NCBI GenBank assembly: GCA_009379955.1
Contig: WHST01000048.1
Span: forward strand, 1-43,884
From: Streptosporangiales bacterium
GTDB taxonomy: Bacteria; Actinomycetota; Actinomycetes; Streptosporangiales; WHST01
DNA length: 43,884 nt
Direction: 5' to 3'
Positions 1 through 9,444 of the stretch are shown here, one piece after another. The number at the start of each line of letters is the position of its first letter. Positions within the stretch are counted from its first letter, which is position 1. Below the pieces are notes generated by a model. That model did not search any database. It was not told the origin of the DNA and worked only from the letters and a program-made list of their open reading frames with translations. The translations under genes and the position numbers were made by a program.

Positions 1-88
1 ACTTCGCCCGCCGAGACCAGCCGATCAGTTGCTCCCGCTCGGCACCGGTCAACACCAACTCCGCCTTCGGACGCCCAGTTCTCGGCAT
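1..88 (-). CDS. IS630-type transposase, N-terminal fragment (runs off the left edge)
   Basis: Only the first 29 codons are visible. The peptide starts MPRTGRPKAELVLTGAER and continues to a basic WSRRAK stretch, the characteristic opening of actinobacterial IS630-family transposases (helix-turn-helix region; the DDE catalytic domain would lie further left). The start codon is the ATG whose complement is at 86-88. The gene points out of the window and is truncated only by the window edge. The assignment rests on family resemblance of a short peptide, so whether the full-length transposase is intact is unknown. Confidence 0.7.
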   Translation of the reverse strand, partial: MPRTGRPKAELVLTGAEREQLIGWSRRAK

Positions 89-134
89 GCCACCACCATA
101 CCGACTTAACCTACGAATTTCCGGCGGGCGACAC
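1..134 (-). mobile_element. Partial IS630-family insertion sequence (transposase end)
   Basis: The left edge carries one end of an IS630-type element: the 5' end of a transposase gene (start codon at 88) plus about 46 bases of non-coding end sequence. The likely outer boundary is the CTAG at 134-137, because IS630/Tc1-type elements insert at TA. To the right of this point the reading frame of an Mrr-type endonuclease begins with no start codon of its own. The other element end lies outside the window, so the inverted repeats and TA duplication cannot be confirmed. Confidence 0.6.
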
Positions 135-187
135 TAGCGCGCCAGCATGCTGAGATCGAGCGCTTCAAGCAAGACTTCCATGCGGGA

Positions 188-1237
188 GTGCCAGCCGCGG
201 TCACGCAGTACCTTGCCGATGTTCTGGAACTCAGCCAGTATCCAGAAGACTTCCCACAGAGGTTCCGTCTCGCCTACATGCCAGAGTCGCGCCAGCTCGT
301 CGTCAAATATTACCTTCCACCATACGATCGCATTCCCACTGTCGCCGAACATAAGTATATACGTACCGGCGACAAGATTACGGAGAAATTGCGACCCGCG
401 CGTGAGCGACAGGAGATGTACAAGACGTTGGTCGCGAAAGTGACCGTTCGCACATTGCACGAGATCTTCGAGGCGGACCGAGCGGCCATCGTCGATACAA
501 TAGCCTTCAACGGACACGTTGACACGATCAACGCCGCCACCGGCCGAGCCGAGGAGCCCTGCCTGATCACGCTACTCGCTACTCGAGACAGCTTCATGAA
601 CCGCGACTTTAGCCGCGTCGATGCTCTCGCCTGCTTGCTTGACCTCTCGGCAAGTGTGTCCAAGACACCGTCGGAACTGACTCCTGTCAGGCCGATCATC
701 GACTTTGACATGGTGGATCCAAGGTTCGTCGAGGAGGCCGATGTTCTATCCGGCCTAGATCAGCGGCCGAACCTTATGGAACTAAAGTTCAGCGAATTCG
801 AGTCGTTGATCACCAACCTCTTCACCCGCATGGGCCTCGAGACCCGCCAGACAAGGCCCTCACGTGATGGCGGTGTCGACTGTGTCGCCTTCGACAGCCG
901 CCCCGTGTTCGGCGGCAAGGTTGTAATCCAAGCGAAGCTCTACAAGAACACCGTCCCCGTCAGTGCGGTGCGCGACCTGTTCGGCAGCGTCCACAACGAA
1001 GGCGCATCGAAAGGCATCCTCGTCACAACCTCCGGCTATGGCAGAGCTTCGTTCGACTTCGCCAAGAACAAGCCGCTCGAACTGCTTTCTGGGAGCAATT
1101 TGTTGTATTTACTGAAAACGCACGCGGACATTGATGCGAGAATCGAACCTCCTGATCATTGGGTGGAGCCGCCTGCGGACAGTGGGCCGCCACATTGGGA
1201 CGAGCCGCCATCACAGGAACTGTCTCCTGCTCGGTGA
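188..1237 (+). pseudogene. Mrr-type restriction endonuclease, probably 5'-truncated by the IS insertion
   Basis: The C-terminal half (about residues 195-305 from the GTG at 188) is an Mrr-like type IV restriction nuclease domain. A conserved helix reads LKFSEFESLITNLFTRMGL, followed by the PD-(D/E)xK core: GGVD, then QAKLY, then a strand ending GILVTTSGYG. Such enzymes cut modified or foreign DNA. The remainder is a family-specific N-terminal region of unknown role; the C-terminus is a proline-rich tail. The same frame is open from 110 and encodes protein-like sequence upstream of 188 (AEIERFKQDFHAG), so 188 is an internal GTG, and the natural start was probably lost when the IS630 element inserted near 134. 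Base composition is visibly more AT-rich than the flanking genes, suggesting horizontal acquisition. It might still be translated from 188, but no good ribosome binding site is visible. Confidence 0.65.
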
Positions 1238-1323
1238 CGGGCGACGCCCAGTAGCACTCCGGAGGATCTTGACGGTCCTGAATCGTCAATAGGCTCGCCG
1301 CCCGCGCCGGTTGATCACGTTCC

Positions 1324-1425
1324 TTCGAAATGCGGCGGCGACCAGGCACCCCGTGAGCGGCACCCTCACCGCGTCGGGGCACGGTGAGGGTGCCGTTCAC
1401 GTGCTGCGGCCGCGAGGTGACCGGC
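1324..1425. repeat. Dispersed hairpin repeat, family I, copy A
   Basis: A 13-bp perfect stem, GGCACCCTCACCG at 1359-1371 with CGGTGAGGGTGCC at 1382-1394, closes a 10-base loop. An outer GTGA/TCAC pairing lies at 1353-1356 and 1397-1400. The left flank (from TTCGAAA at 1324) matches copy B at 37999, and the right flank (1405-1425) matches copy C at 38368. It sits between the convergent Mrr-like and MDR genes and may act as a bidirectional terminator. Confidence 0.85.
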
Positions 1426-1439
1426 TGCCTTCCCGGAGA

Positions 1440-2360
1440 TCAGGTCCGGCGCAGCACGGCCTTGCCGACGATCTCGCGGTGCGCGAGGGCCGCGAGGACG
1501 TCTGTGGTGCGGGTCCAGTCGTCGACGCGGCCGAGGCGTGGGTCGAGTGTCCGGTTCTGGATCTGGGTCACCAGGGTCGCCAGGTCGGCACCCTTCTGGT
1601 CCTCGGGAACGTAGTGGAAAAGGCCCATGAGCCTGGCGTTGGGTGCGGTGGCGAAGTCGCGGAGCCCGATGGTGGCTGGTCCGCCGAGGGCCCCGTAGGT
1701 CACGGCAGTGGCACCGGGCTCGAGGTGGTGGATCGCGGCGGTCAGGGTGTCGCCGCCGATGCCGTCGGCGACGAAGGCGAACGGTTCGAGGCCGTCGTCG
1801 TCCAGGTCGCAGATCACGCGGTGGGCACCCAGGGTGCGGGCCTCGTCGCGTCGGTGTGGTCCGCTGACGAGAGCGGTGACGTGGGCGCCGGCGGCCCGTG
1901 CGAGCTGGACGGCGAACTGCCCGACGCCGCCGGTGGCGCCGGTCACCAGGACACGGCGGCCCAACAGGGAACCGGCCTGGCGCAGCGCTCGCAGTGCGGT
2001 GAGGCCGGCGATGGGCAACGCCGCGGCCTGCTCGGTCTCGACACCGTCGGGGAGCCTCGCGCAGTGCGCCGCCGCGACCGCGACGCGTTCGGCCCAGCCG
2101 CCGCCCTGTGCGATCGCCACCACGCGCTCACCTGCCACCGGACCGGTGCCGTCGGCCGCGGCCGCGTGCACGACTCCGGCGACGTCCTGTCCTGGTTGCC
2201 AGCCCTCCGGGCGAGCCGGGATCAACGCGAGCTCGCCGCGGTTGACCGCGTAGGCACGGACGTCGACGACGAGCTCACCGTCGGCCGGGACCGGCTCGGG
2301 CAGATCCTCGGCCAGGCGCAGACCGCCTGGGTGGTCGGGGTCGGTGATGAATCCACGCAT
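1440..2360 (-). CDS. Zinc-independent MDR-family oxidoreductase (quinone oxidoreductase-like)
   Basis: A 306-residue medium-chain dehydrogenase/reductase. The N-terminal GroES-like domain contains NRGELALIPARPEGWQPGQD and GERVVAI. The Rossmann domain carries VLVTGATGGVGQFAVQLARAAGA, the nucleotide-binding motif of the NADPH:quinone reductase branch. The cysteine/histidine ligands for catalytic and structural zinc are absent, as expected for that branch. The family reduces quinones or activated double bonds with NADPH in the cytoplasm; the substrate here is unknown. I chose ATG at 2360 (MRGFITDPDHP) because it fits the family N-terminus; an upstream in-frame codon at 2420 would add a low-complexity leader. 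It is a single gene, divergent from the PHP gene and convergent with the Mrr-like gene. Confidence 0.85.
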   Translation of the reverse strand: MRGFITDPDHPGGLRLAEDLPEPVPADGELVVDVRAYAVNRGELALIPARPEGWQPGQDVAGVVHAAAADGTGPVAGERVVAIAQGGGWAERVAVAAAHCARLPDGVETEQAAALPIAGLTALRALRQAGSLLGRRVLVTGATGGVGQFAVQLARAAGAHVTALVSGPHRRDEARTLGAHRVICDLDDDGLEPFAFVADGIGGDTLTAAIHHLEPGATAVTYGALGGPATIGLRDFATAPNARLMGLFHYVPEDQKGADLATLVTQIQNRTLDPRLGRVDDWTRTTDVLAALAHREIVGKAVLRRT

Positions 2361-2541
2361 GCCCTCGACGGTAGCGCGGGCGACGGCCCGCGCGCCGCGA
2401 GGATGCGGTCGACCCGTCACGGCTGGTCACGACATCGAGTGGACACGCGGCGGTAGCTCGGCATTCCCGTCCGGTTCAGCCCCGGGGTCGACGCTCTGTC
2501 TCGCCATGACCGTCTGCCCGGGGGTTGGGAACGAGGCTGGG

Positions 2542-4245
2542 ATGGGTCACCACGACCACGCGCACCACCATCACCACGGCGACCACCACGACCCCGGTGA
2601 CACGGACGTGCCGCCCGTCCTGGACCTCGACGTCGCTGACGAGGAGCTGAGCCCCGACGAGCTGTCCAGGCGGTCACTGCTTCGCCGGGCCGGGCTGCTC
2701 GGCGCCGGACTGGCGGGCGGGACCGTTCTCGGCCACTCCGGCGCCGCCGCGGCGGCGCCCCTCGCCAAGGCGGGTGGCGACGTGCCGAGGCGTGGCTACC
2801 AGTGGCTCGCCGGCGACCACCACATCCACACCCAGTACAGCCCGGACGCGGTGTACCGGGTGATCGACCAGGTCCGGCACGCGAACGCGTACGGCCTCGA
2901 CTGGATGGTGATCACCGACCACGGCAGCGAGCAGCACGCGAAGATCGGTGTGGAGAAGGTGAACCCCGACATCGTCGCCGCCCGGTCCGCCGTCCGCGAC
3001 ACCCTCGTCTTCCAGGGCCTGGAGTGGAACATTCCGGCGGCCGAGCACGGCACGGTGTTCGTGCACCCCGGCAGGAGAGAGGTCGGCGTCCTCAAGGAGT
3101 TCGAGAACTCCTTCGACGGGTCCGTGAAGGGCGCCGGCGCCAACACGCCAGCGAACGAGGCGCTCGCCATCGCCGGGGTGAACTTCCTCGCCGACGCCGT
3201 CAGGCGACGCAAGGTCACCGACGCCTTGTTCCTCGCCAACCACCCGGCCCGCAAGGGCCTCGACTCCCCGCACGAGATCCGTGCCTGGCGGGATGCGAAC
3301 CCCCGCATCGCCGTGGGCATGGAGGGCGCGCCGGGTCACCAGGCCGCCGGCATCGCGAAGCCGAACGGTCCCGGCTCGGGTCGGGGCGCCTACGACAGCA
3401 GTCCAAGCGCGGACTCGTTCCCCGCCTATCCGCTGGAGAGCTACCGCACGTTCGGTGGCTACGACTGGATGACGGCAACGGTCGGCGGGCTGTGGGACAG
3501 CCTGCTCGCGGAGGGCAAGCCGTGGTGGATCAGCGCCAACTCCGACGCCCACTGGGTGTACACCGACACCGTGGCGCGCGGACCCGGCAGTGACTTCCCC
3601 GCCAACGGGTACTACGAGGACCCCGTGTACGGCGGTCAGCTCGGGCTGACCAACAGTGACTTCTGGCCCGGCTACTACAGCCGCACCCATGTCGGTGCGG
3701 CCGGCTTCGGCTACGCCGCGGTGATGGACGGCATCCGCGCCGGCCGCGTGTGGGTCGACCACGGCGGGCTCGTCAGCGGCCTCGACGTCCGGCTGCGGAC
3801 CCGCAGTGGCCGTGACGACGTCACCCTGGGCGGGATGCTGCGGGTGCGCCGCGGCACGAAGGTCGACCTCGTCGTCACGATCGACCTGGCCAACGGCCCG
3901 AACTGGGCGCAGTTCGTGCCGACGCTCGCCCGGGTCGACGTCATCCAGGGCGACGTCACGGGAGAGGTGTCCGACCGCGATGCGTTCGCCGCACCGAAGA
4001 CCAGGGTCGTGAAGTCCTTCGAGGTCGGTAGGTCGACCGGCACCGTACGGCTCACCTATCCGCTCGGCGAGGTCGGCACGCCGGTGTACGTCCGGTTGCG
4101 CGGCACCGACGGCAAGCGCACGGCCGTCGGCCTGCGCGGCGCCGCCGTCGACCCCACGGGACCGGCGATGGACGTGGTCGGCGACGCGGATCCGTGGCAG
4201 GACCTGTGGTTCTACACCAACCCGATGTGGGTGCTGCCCTCGTGA
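2542..4245 (+). CDS. Tat-exported PHP-domain metal-dependent phosphoesterase with His-rich leader
   Basis: 567 residues. Residues 1-16 contain ten histidines. A twin-arginine signal follows (RR at 43-44, then [15 protein letters not shown], with an alanine-rich cleavage region near 70). The mature part begins a PHP domain with metal-binding motifs DHHIHTQYS (92-100), [19 protein letters not shown] and [11 protein letters not shown] proteins hydrolyse phosphoesters using bound metal ions; the substrate is unknown. About 190 residues downstream of the PHP motifs form a beta-rich C-terminal part. The ATG at 2542 was chosen because a GAGGC-type ribosome site precedes it; an earlier frame start has none. 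The stop overlaps the next gene by four bases, so the two are probably co-translated, and the pair leads into the urease operon. A folded, metal-loaded protein is a typical Tat substrate. Confidence 0.8.
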   Translation: MGHHDHAHHHHHGDHHDPGDTDVPPVLDLDVADEELSPDELSRRSLLRRAGLLGAGLAGGTVLGHSGAAAAAPLAKAGGDVPRRGYQWLAGDHHIHTQYSPDAVYRVIDQVRHANAYGLDWMVITDHGSEQHAKIGVEKVNPDIVAARSAVRDTLVFQGLEWNIPAAEHGTVFVHPGRREVGVLKEFENSFDGSVKGAGANTPANEALAIAGVNFLADAVRRRKVTDALFLANHPARKGLDSPHEIRAWRDANPRIAVGMEGAPGHQAAGIAKPNGPGSGRGAYDSSPSADSFPAYPLESYRTFGGYDWMTATVGGLWDSLLAEGKPWWISANSDAHWVYTDTVARGPGSDFPANGYYEDPVYGGQLGLTNSDFWPGYYSRTHVGAAGFGYAAVMDGIRAGRVWVDHGGLVSGLDVRLRTRSGRDDVTLGGMLRVRRGTKVDLVVTIDLANGPNWAQFVPTLARVDVIQGDVTGEVSDRDAFAAPKTRVVKSFEVGRSTGTVRLTYPLGEVGTPVYVRLRGTDGKRTAVGLRGAAVDPTGPAMDVVGDADPWQDLWFYTNPMWVLPS

Positions 4246-4850
4246 CCGAGCCGGCACGAGCGTCGTCCACGGTGGTCGGCGTCGACGCCGGCACGCGAGG
4301 TCTCCGGGAGGCCGATCACCTGGTTCGCGACCTCGCGGACCGGCTCGGCCTCCCCGACGACACCCTCGCGTGCACGCACCTGATCCGCACCGAGGACGAA
4401 CCGCACGTCGCACTCTCGTTCGGGCTGCCGCCGGACGCCGGCGACGCGACCGCCTGGACGACATGGAGCGACCTGGCCCGCGCCGACGGCGTCGGCGTCG
4501 CGGCGGGCGCGCGCCGCCTCGGCCCCGGCCACCGAAGCGACGCCGCCGCGGAGGCGGCGGCACGTCACGCGGCGGGGCGCAGCGGTCGGGCCGTGCTCTA
4601 CGTCGGCGTCGCGACGCTGACCGGCACGGTCACCGTGGGCGACATGCTCGCCCGCACGGCGATCGACGCCATCTCCGTCCTCGCGCATCCGATCGAGCCG
4701 GTCGAGAGCGATCTCGTGGAGACGCGCGACCACGTACGGCCGGAGTGGCGCGATGGCGTGCTCACGTTGACCACCACCGCCGTGGCGAGGGACCGCTACG
4801 CGCCGTTCGAGATACCCGACCCCACTCCCTGCTGCGCCGACCACGACTGA
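4242..4850 (+). CDS. Conserved-looking protein of unknown function
   Basis: I do not recognise this 202-residue protein. It starts with GTG at 4242 overlapping the stop of the PHP gene (GTGA), and ends 56 bases before ureA. It is acidic and alanine-rich with no signal peptide or membrane segment. Features that might help identify it are a central [17 protein letters not shown] segment, a [15 protein letters not shown] strand pair, and a C-terminus ending PTPCCADHD, whose vicinal cysteines plus histidine could bind metal. Translational coupling to the PHP phosphoesterase suggests a shared process. Proximity to urease genes hints at a link to nickel or urea metabolism, but that is inference only. 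Confidence 0.7.
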   Translation: MTEPARASSTVVGVDAGTRGLREADHLVRDLADRLGLPDDTLACTHLIRTEDEPHVALSFGLPPDAGDATAWTTWSDLARADGVGVAAGARRLGPGHRSDAAAEAAARHAAGRSGRAVLYVGVATLTGTVTVGDMLARTAIDAISVLAHPIEPVESDLVETRDHVRPEWRDGVLTLTTTAVARDRYAPFEIPDPTPCCADHD

Positions 4851-4906
4851 GCCGTGCCCTGCTCCCGCCGCTGGCACGCCGGTCGGCGGAAGGGCAGACT
4901 TGGGCG

Positions 4907-5209
4907 ATGCGACTGACGCCGCACGAACAGGAACGGCTGCTGATCCACGTCGCGGCGCGGCTCGCCGAGGAGCGCCGTGCCCGCGGGCTCCGGCTCAACC
5001 ATCCCGAGGCGACCGCCGTGATCACCTCCTTCCTCCTCGAGGGCGCCCGCGACGGCAGGTCGGTGGCCGACCTGATGTCCGACGGGCGCACCGTGCTCGG
5101 CCGCGACGACGTCATGGACGGCGTACCCGAGATGCTCGACGAGGTGCAGGTGGAGGCCACCTTCCCCGACGGCACGAAGCTGATCACCGTGCATCGGCCG
5201 ATCCCGTGA
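4907..5209 (+). CDS. ureA: Urease subunit gamma
   Basis: 100 residues, the standard length for UreA. It opens [20 protein letters not shown] and contains [21 protein letters not shown] and the [24 protein letters not shown] terminus typical of the family. UreA is the small structural subunit that packs with UreB and UreC in the cytoplasmic urease, which hydrolyses urea to ammonia and carbamate. The ATG at 4907 is the only sensible start. The stop overlaps the GTG of ureB by four bases. Confidence 0.97.
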   Translation: MRLTPHEQERLLIHVAARLAEERRARGLRLNHPEATAVITSFLLEGARDGRSVADLMSDGRTVLGRDDVMDGVPEMLDEVQVEATFPDGTKLITVHRPIP

Positions 5210-5535
5210 CGGGCGGCCCGATTCCCGGGGAGGTGCTCGTCGGCACCGAGCCGATCCTGCTCAACGAGGGCCGGCCGACGGTGACGATGGTCGTGAACAA
5301 CGCCGGTGACCGTCCCGTCCAGGTGGGCTCGCACTTCCACTTCGCGCAGGTCAACACCGCCCTGCTGTTCGACCGCGCCGCGGCCGCGGGGCACCGGCTC
5401 GACATCCCCGCGGGCACCGCCGTCAGGTTCGAGCCCGGCCTGAGCCGGGAGGTGACCCTGGTGCCGCTCGCCGGGCGGCGGCACGTACCTAGCCTGCAGG
5501 TCGACCGCGGCGAGGAGCCCGCCGATGAGTCATGA
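5206..5535 (+). CDS. ureB: Urease subunit beta
   Basis: 109 residues. Motifs: [20 protein letters not shown] at the N-terminus, then [19 protein letters not shown], the conserved beta-strand core of UreB, and [13 protein letters not shown] near the end. It is a structural subunit of urease. It starts with GTG at 5206 within GTGA shared with the ureA stop, and its last codons overlap the ureC start by 11 bases, so the three structural genes are tightly coupled. The histidine in GSHFHF is conserved in the family. Confidence 0.96.
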   Translation: MTGGPIPGEVLVGTEPILLNEGRPTVTMVVNNAGDRPVQVGSHFHFAQVNTALLFDRAAAAGHRLDIPAGTAVRFEPGLSREVTLVPLAGRRHVPSLQVDRGEEPADES

Positions 5536-7246
5536 ACTCGACCGTGAGCGGTACGCGACGCTGTACGGGCCCACGACGGGCGACCGGATCAGGCTTGCCG
5601 ACACCGACCTGCTGATCGAGGTCGAGGACGACCTCGCCCGCGGTCCCGTACCGGGCGACGAGGTCGTGTTCGGTGGCGGCAAGGTGATCCGCGAGTCGAT
5701 GGGACAGGCCACGGCGACCCGCGCGGAGGGGGCGCCCGACCTGGTGATCACCGGCGCGATCGTGCTCGACCACTGGGGCGTGGTCAAGGCCGACGTCGGC
5801 GTCCGCGACGGTCGCATCGTCGCGCTCGGCAAGGCGGGCAACCCCGACACGATGTCCGGCGTCCACCCCGACCTCGTCATCGGCCCGTCCACCGAGATCC
5901 TGGCCGGCAACGGCAAGATTCTCACCGCGGGTGCGGTCGACTGCCACGTCCACCTGATCTGCCCTCAGCTGGTCGACGAGGCGCTCGGCGCCGGCGTCAC
6001 CACACTCGTCGGCGGCGGTACGGGCCCCGCCGAAGGCACCAGGGCGACGACCGTCACGCCGGGCGCCTGGCACCTCGCGCGCATGCTCGAGGCCATGGAC
6101 GCGCTGCCGGTCAACGTAGCGTTGCTCGGCAAGGGCAACACGGTGTCCGCGGCCGCCATGTGGGAGCAGCTGCACGCCGGTGCCGCGGGGTTCAAGCTGC
6201 ACGAGGACTGGGGCTCGACACCGGCGGCGATCGACGCCTGTCTTCGCGTCTGTGACGCCGCGGGCGTCCAGGCAGCGCTGCACAGCGACACCCTCAACGA
6301 GGCGGGCTTCGTCGAGAGCACCCTCGCGGCGATCGCCGGCCGCACGATCCACGCGTACCACACGGAGGGCGCGGGTGGCGGCCACGCACCCGACATCATC
6401 ACCGTCGCGTCGCAGCCGAACGTGCTGCCGTCCTCGACGAACCCGACCCGGCCGCACACGGTGAACACCCTGGACGAGCATCTCGACATGCTGATGGTGT
6501 GCCATCACCTCAACCCCGCGGTCCCCGAGGACCTCGCGTTCGCCGAGAGCCGCATCCGCCCGTCCACCATCGCGGCCGAGGACGTCCTGCACGACGTCGG
6601 CGCGATCTCGATGATCGGCTCGGACTCCCAGGCGATGGGACGCATCGGCGAGGTCGTGATCCGTACGTGGCAGACCGCGCACGCCATGAAGGTCCGACGC
6701 GGCTCGCTGCCGGGAGACGACGCCGCCGACAACCACAGGGCCAGGCGCTACGTCGCGAAGTACACGATCTGTCCCGCCGTCGCGCACGGGCTGCAGGACG
6801 AGATCGGCTCCGTCGAGGCCGGCAAGCTCGCCGACCTCGTGCTGTGGGAGCCGGCGTTCTTCGGGATCCGTCCACATGTCGTGCTCAAGGGCGGCATGGC
6901 CGCGTGGGCGGCGATGGGTGACGCGAACGCGTCGATCCCGACACCGCAACCCGTGCTTCCGCGCCCGATGTGGGGAGCGACGCCGACCGTCGCGGCGCGC
7001 ACCTCGGTGTCGTTCGTCGCACCCGCGGCGATCGAGGCCGGCCTGCCGGAACGTCTCGGGCTTGCCAGGCGTCTCGCTCCGGTCACCGACGTCCGTCGGG
7101 TGACGAAGGCCGACCTGCCGGAGAACGTCGCGCTGCCGCGGATCGAGGTCGAGCCCGACACGTTCACCGTCCGCATCGACGGCGACGTCGTCGAACCCGC
7201 GCCGGCCGCCGAGCTGCCGATGGCGCAGCGCTACTTCCTCTTCTGA
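5525..7246 (+). CDS. ureC: Urease subunit alpha (catalytic)
   Basis: 573 residues, normal UreC length. All active-site positions are visible, each displaced by seven from the classical Klebsiella numbering: nickel ligands His141 and His143 (CHVHLICPQ), Lys224 in FKLHEDWG (the carbamylated bridging lysine), His253, His279 ([12 protein letters not shown]), Cys326 and His327 on the mobile flap (VCHHLNP) and Asp367 (GSDSQAMGR). It should therefore be a working nickel-dependent urease. It overlaps ureB by 11 bases and is followed two bases after its stop by ureF. Confidence 0.98.
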   Translation: MSHELDRERYATLYGPTTGDRIRLADTDLLIEVEDDLARGPVPGDEVVFGGGKVIRESMGQATATRAEGAPDLVITGAIVLDHWGVVKADVGVRDGRIVALGKAGNPDTMSGVHPDLVIGPSTEILAGNGKILTAGAVDCHVHLICPQLVDEALGAGVTTLVGGGTGPAEGTRATTVTPGAWHLARMLEAMDALPVNVALLGKGNTVSAAAMWEQLHAGAAGFKLHEDWGSTPAAIDACLRVCDAAGVQAALHSDTLNEAGFVESTLAAIAGRTIHAYHTEGAGGGHAPDIITVASQPNVLPSSTNPTRPHTVNTLDEHLDMLMVCHHLNPAVPEDLAFAESRIRPSTIAAEDVLHDVGAISMIGSDSQAMGRIGEVVIRTWQTAHAMKVRRGSLPGDDAADNHRARRYVAKYTICPAVAHGLQDEIGSVEAGKLADLVLWEPAFFGIRPHVVLKGGMAAWAAMGDANASIPTPQPVLPRPMWGATPTVAARTSVSFVAPAAIEAGLPERLGLARRLAPVTDVRRVTKADLPENVALPRIEVEPDTFTVRIDGDVVEPAPAAELPMAQRYFLF

Positions 7247-7248
7247 CC

Positions 7249-7935
7249 ATGGACGCATCCGCCGTCGCGCTGCTGATGCTCGCGGACTCGCGGCTGCCCT
7301 CGGGCGGACACGCCCATTCGGGCGGCGTCGAGCCCGCGATGACGACCGGGACCGTGCGCGACCTCGACGACCTGGACGTGTTCCTCCGCGGACGGCTGCG
7401 CACTGTCGGAACGGTCTCCGCCGCCGTCGCGGCGGCGACCTGCCACCGGTTACCGCGGCTCGCGTCCGACGAGCTGTGGCGGCGTCTCGACGCCGAGACC
7501 GACGCCCGTACGGCCTCTCCCGCGCAGCGTGCCGCGTCTCGTCACCAGGGACGTGCGCTGCTGCGGACGGGATGCGTGGCGTGGCCCGCACGGTCGCTCA
7601 CGTCGCTGGCCGCGTACGCGGCGGACCCGCATCACGCCGTCGTCCTCGGCGCGGTTGGCGCGGCGGCCGGGTGCCCACCGGCCGGGGTCGCGCGCGTCGC
7701 GGCGTACCTGGCGGTGTCGGGCCCGGCCTCGGCCGCACTCCGGCTGCGTGGCCTCGATCCGCTCGCCGTCCAGGCCCTGCTCGCCACACTCGCGGGACCG
7801 ATCGAGAACGTCGCGGCGGCGGTCGCGGCCGCCGCGGCAGCGCCGCTCGACGACCTGCCCTGTCCCACCGCCCCGCGGCTCGACCTGCTCGCGGAGATCC
7901 ATCGCTGCACGGAGGTGCGTCTCTTTGCTTCCTGA
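7249..7935 (+). CDS. ureF: Urease accessory protein UreF
   Basis: 228 residues, all-alpha and alanine-rich. The N-terminus [22 protein letters not shown] is the family signature (LADSxxPxGGFxxSxGxE-like). UreF joins UreD and UreG in the complex that delivers nickel to apo-urease and gates GTP hydrolysis by UreG. The start at 7249 lies two bases after the ureC stop. The 3' end is adjacent to the disputed start of ureG. Confidence 0.92.
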   Translation: MDASAVALLMLADSRLPSGGHAHSGGVEPAMTTGTVRDLDDLDVFLRGRLRTVGTVSAAVAAATCHRLPRLASDELWRRLDAETDARTASPAQRAASRHQGRALLRTGCVAWPARSLTSLAAYAADPHHAVVLGAVGAAAGCPPAGVARVAAYLAVSGPASAALRLRGLDPLAVQALLATLAGPIENVAAAVAAAAAAPLDDLPCPTAPRLDLLAEIHRCTEVRLFAS

Positions 7936-8609
7936 CCACGACCACGGCCACGGCCACGGCCACGGAGCCCGACCAACCGGCCGCGCCCACGGGCCGGGCG
8001 CTGCGCATCGGCATCGGCGGACCCGTCGGCAGCGGCAAGACCGCGCTGGTCGCGGCGCTGTGCCGCACGCTCGGCCCGACGTTCTCGCTCGCCGTCGTGA
8101 CCAACGACATCTACACGACCGAGGACGCCGACTTCCTGCGCGCCGCCGGGGTCCTCGACCCCGACCGGATCACGGCCGTCGAGACCGGCTGCTGCCCGCA
8201 CACCGCGATCAGGGACGACATCTCCGCCAACCTGGACGCGATCGAGGCGCTGGAGGCGCGGTTCCCCGGACTCGACCTCGTCCTCGTCGAGAGCGGCGGC
8301 GACAACCTCACCGCGACGTTCAGCTACGGGCTCGTCGACCGGCAGATCTTCGTCCTCGACGTCTCGGGCGGCGACAAGGTGCCGCGCAAGGGCGGCCCGG
8401 GCGTGACCCGTGCCGACCTGCTCGTCGTCAACAAGACCGACCTCGCCGCGCTGGTGGGCGCCGACCTCGGCGTGATGACCCGCGACGCCGCGGCCATGCG
8501 CGGCGAGCTGCCCACGATGCTCCTCTCGTTGCGCGAGCGGCCGGACGCCGACGACGTCGCGGCCTGGGTGTCCGGCCTCGTCCTGGACCGGACCGCGACG
8601 GCGTCGTGA
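7932..8609 (+). CDS. ureG: Urease accessory GTPase UreG (start region appears frameshifted)
   Basis: A SIMIBI-class GTPase that powers nickel insertion into urease. The P-loop GGPVGSGKT is encoded at 8016-8042. The metal-binding [14 protein letters not shown], the ESGGDNL motif and the NKTDLAAL guanine-recognition motif are all intact. No ATG, GTG or TTG occurs in this frame close to the P-loop; the coordinate given is a CTG. A TTG at 7925 starts a peptide [11 protein letters not shown] in another frame. Histidine-rich leaders of this kind are usual for actinobacterial UreG, so the leader and the GTPase appear separated by a single-base frame difference between about 7962 and 8000. This could be a sequencing error, a mutation or a real frameshift. 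ureD follows with a four-base overlap. Confidence 0.85.
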   Translation: MTTTTATATATEPDQPAAPTGRALRIGIGGPVGSGKTALVAALCRTLGPTFSLAVVTNDIYTTEDADFLRAAGVLDPDRITAVETGCCPHTAIRDDISANLDAIEALEARFPGLDLVLVESGGDNLTATFSYGLVDRQIFVLDVSGGDKVPRKGGPGVTRADLLVVNKTDLAALVGADLGVMTRDAAAMRGELPTMLLSLRERPDADDVAAWVSGLVLDRTATAS

Positions 8610-9352
8610 GAGCGCGCGCGGTCGTACGGGCCGAGGCGGACGCGGAGGGGCACACGCGACTCACCGCGCTCCACTCCGAGCCGCCGCTCGTGCTCCGACC
8701 GACCCGCGACGCCGTCTACGTCGCCGCCGGCGCCGCCGGCCCGATCGGCGGCGACGACCTCGAGCTGTCCGTGACGGTCGGCGAGGGCACGCTGCTCCAC
8801 GTCCGCACGGTCGCCGCCACCGTCGCCCTGCCCGGTGCCGGGGAGTCGTCGATGACGTGGCGCCTGCACGTCGCCGCCGGTGCGCGTCTTGTGGTCGCAC
8901 CCGAACCGACGGTCGTCGCCACCGGCGCACGCCACTGCACGCGCATCGAGGCCGACGTCGACGCCACCGGCTTCCTGACGGTGCGCGAGGAGGTTCAGCT
9001 CGGCCGGTACGGCGAGCCCGGCGGCGTCCACCGCGGCCGGATCCGCGTCGACGTCGCGGGCACCCCGCTGCTGCGGCACGAGCTGACGCTGGACGGCACC
9101 GATCCCGTGACGGTGGGACGTGCCTCGGCGATCGGCGCCCGTGCGTACGGCTCGCTGCTCACCATCGACCCGACGTGGACGGACGAGCGACGCCGCAAGG
9201 CCGCTCTCGCGGAACCCGGCCTCGCCGTCCTGCCGCTCGCCGGCCCCGGCGTCCTCGTCACGGCACTCGACGCGGACGCCCGCCTGCTGCGCGACCGGCT
9301 CGACAGGTTCGCGTGCCGCGACCCGGGCAGAGCGCAGCCACCGGCACCCTGA
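8606..9352 (+). CDS. ureD: Urease accessory protein UreD (UreH)
   Basis: 248 residues, beta-rich. It begins [19 protein letters not shown] and contains PLVLRPT, an acidic [20 protein letters not shown] strand pair, and [14 protein letters not shown], the UreD core (P.PT/E.VI..GA-like). UreD scaffolds UreF and UreG on the apo-urease. It starts with GTG at 8606 overlapping the ureG stop. It ends the urease operon; no ureE (nickel chaperone) and no urea or nickel transporter gene lies in the flanks shown. Confidence 0.9.
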   Translation: MRARAVVRAEADAEGHTRLTALHSEPPLVLRPTRDAVYVAAGAAGPIGGDDLELSVTVGEGTLLHVRTVAATVALPGAGESSMTWRLHVAAGARLVVAPEPTVVATGARHCTRIEADVDATGFLTVREEVQLGRYGEPGGVHRGRIRVDVAGTPLLRHELTLDGTDPVTVGRASAIGARAYGSLLTIDPTWTDERRRKAALAEPGLAVLPLAGPGVLVTALDADARLLRDRLDRFACRDPGRAQPPAP

Positions 9353-9385
9353 GCTTCTCGATCTTGCTCCGTCACGGTACGACAA

Positions 9386-9408
9386 GTATCATGCATTATG
9401 CGTGATAC
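9386..9408. promoter_or_regulatory. 23-bp palindrome, candidate operator of the 9.4-12.8 kb operon
   Basis: The arms GTATCATGCA (9386-9395) and TGCGTGATAC (9399-9408) are inverted repeats with one mismatch around a 3-base spacer. It lies 37 bases before the ATG at 9445, in the gap after ureD. Size, AT-rich centre and position fit an operator for a dimeric repressor (GntR/TetR class), but the regulator is not identified. Confidence 0.5.
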
Positions 9409-9444
9409 AGACGGTGCCCGCCTCGATCAAGGGAGATTCGGTCC

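Noticed and set aside
2674-4563. A 629-codon open frame antisense to the PHP gene
   Set aside because: Arginine- and glycine-rich without recognisable motifs; a by-product of high GC opposite a clearly real gene.
5489-7591. A 700-codon frame antisense to ureC
   Set aside because: Low-complexity basic sequence; ureC on the other strand has every active-site residue.
7936-7968. GACCAC/GGCCAC tandem units as a possible micro-satellite or CRISPR-like repeat
   Set aside because: Only a few six-base units; best explained as codons of a histidine-rich UreG leader.
9353-9444. Cobalamin riboswitch ahead of the MetE-C-like operon
   Set aside because: The 92-base gap is too short and lacks a B12-box-like sequence; the palindrome there fits a protein operator better.
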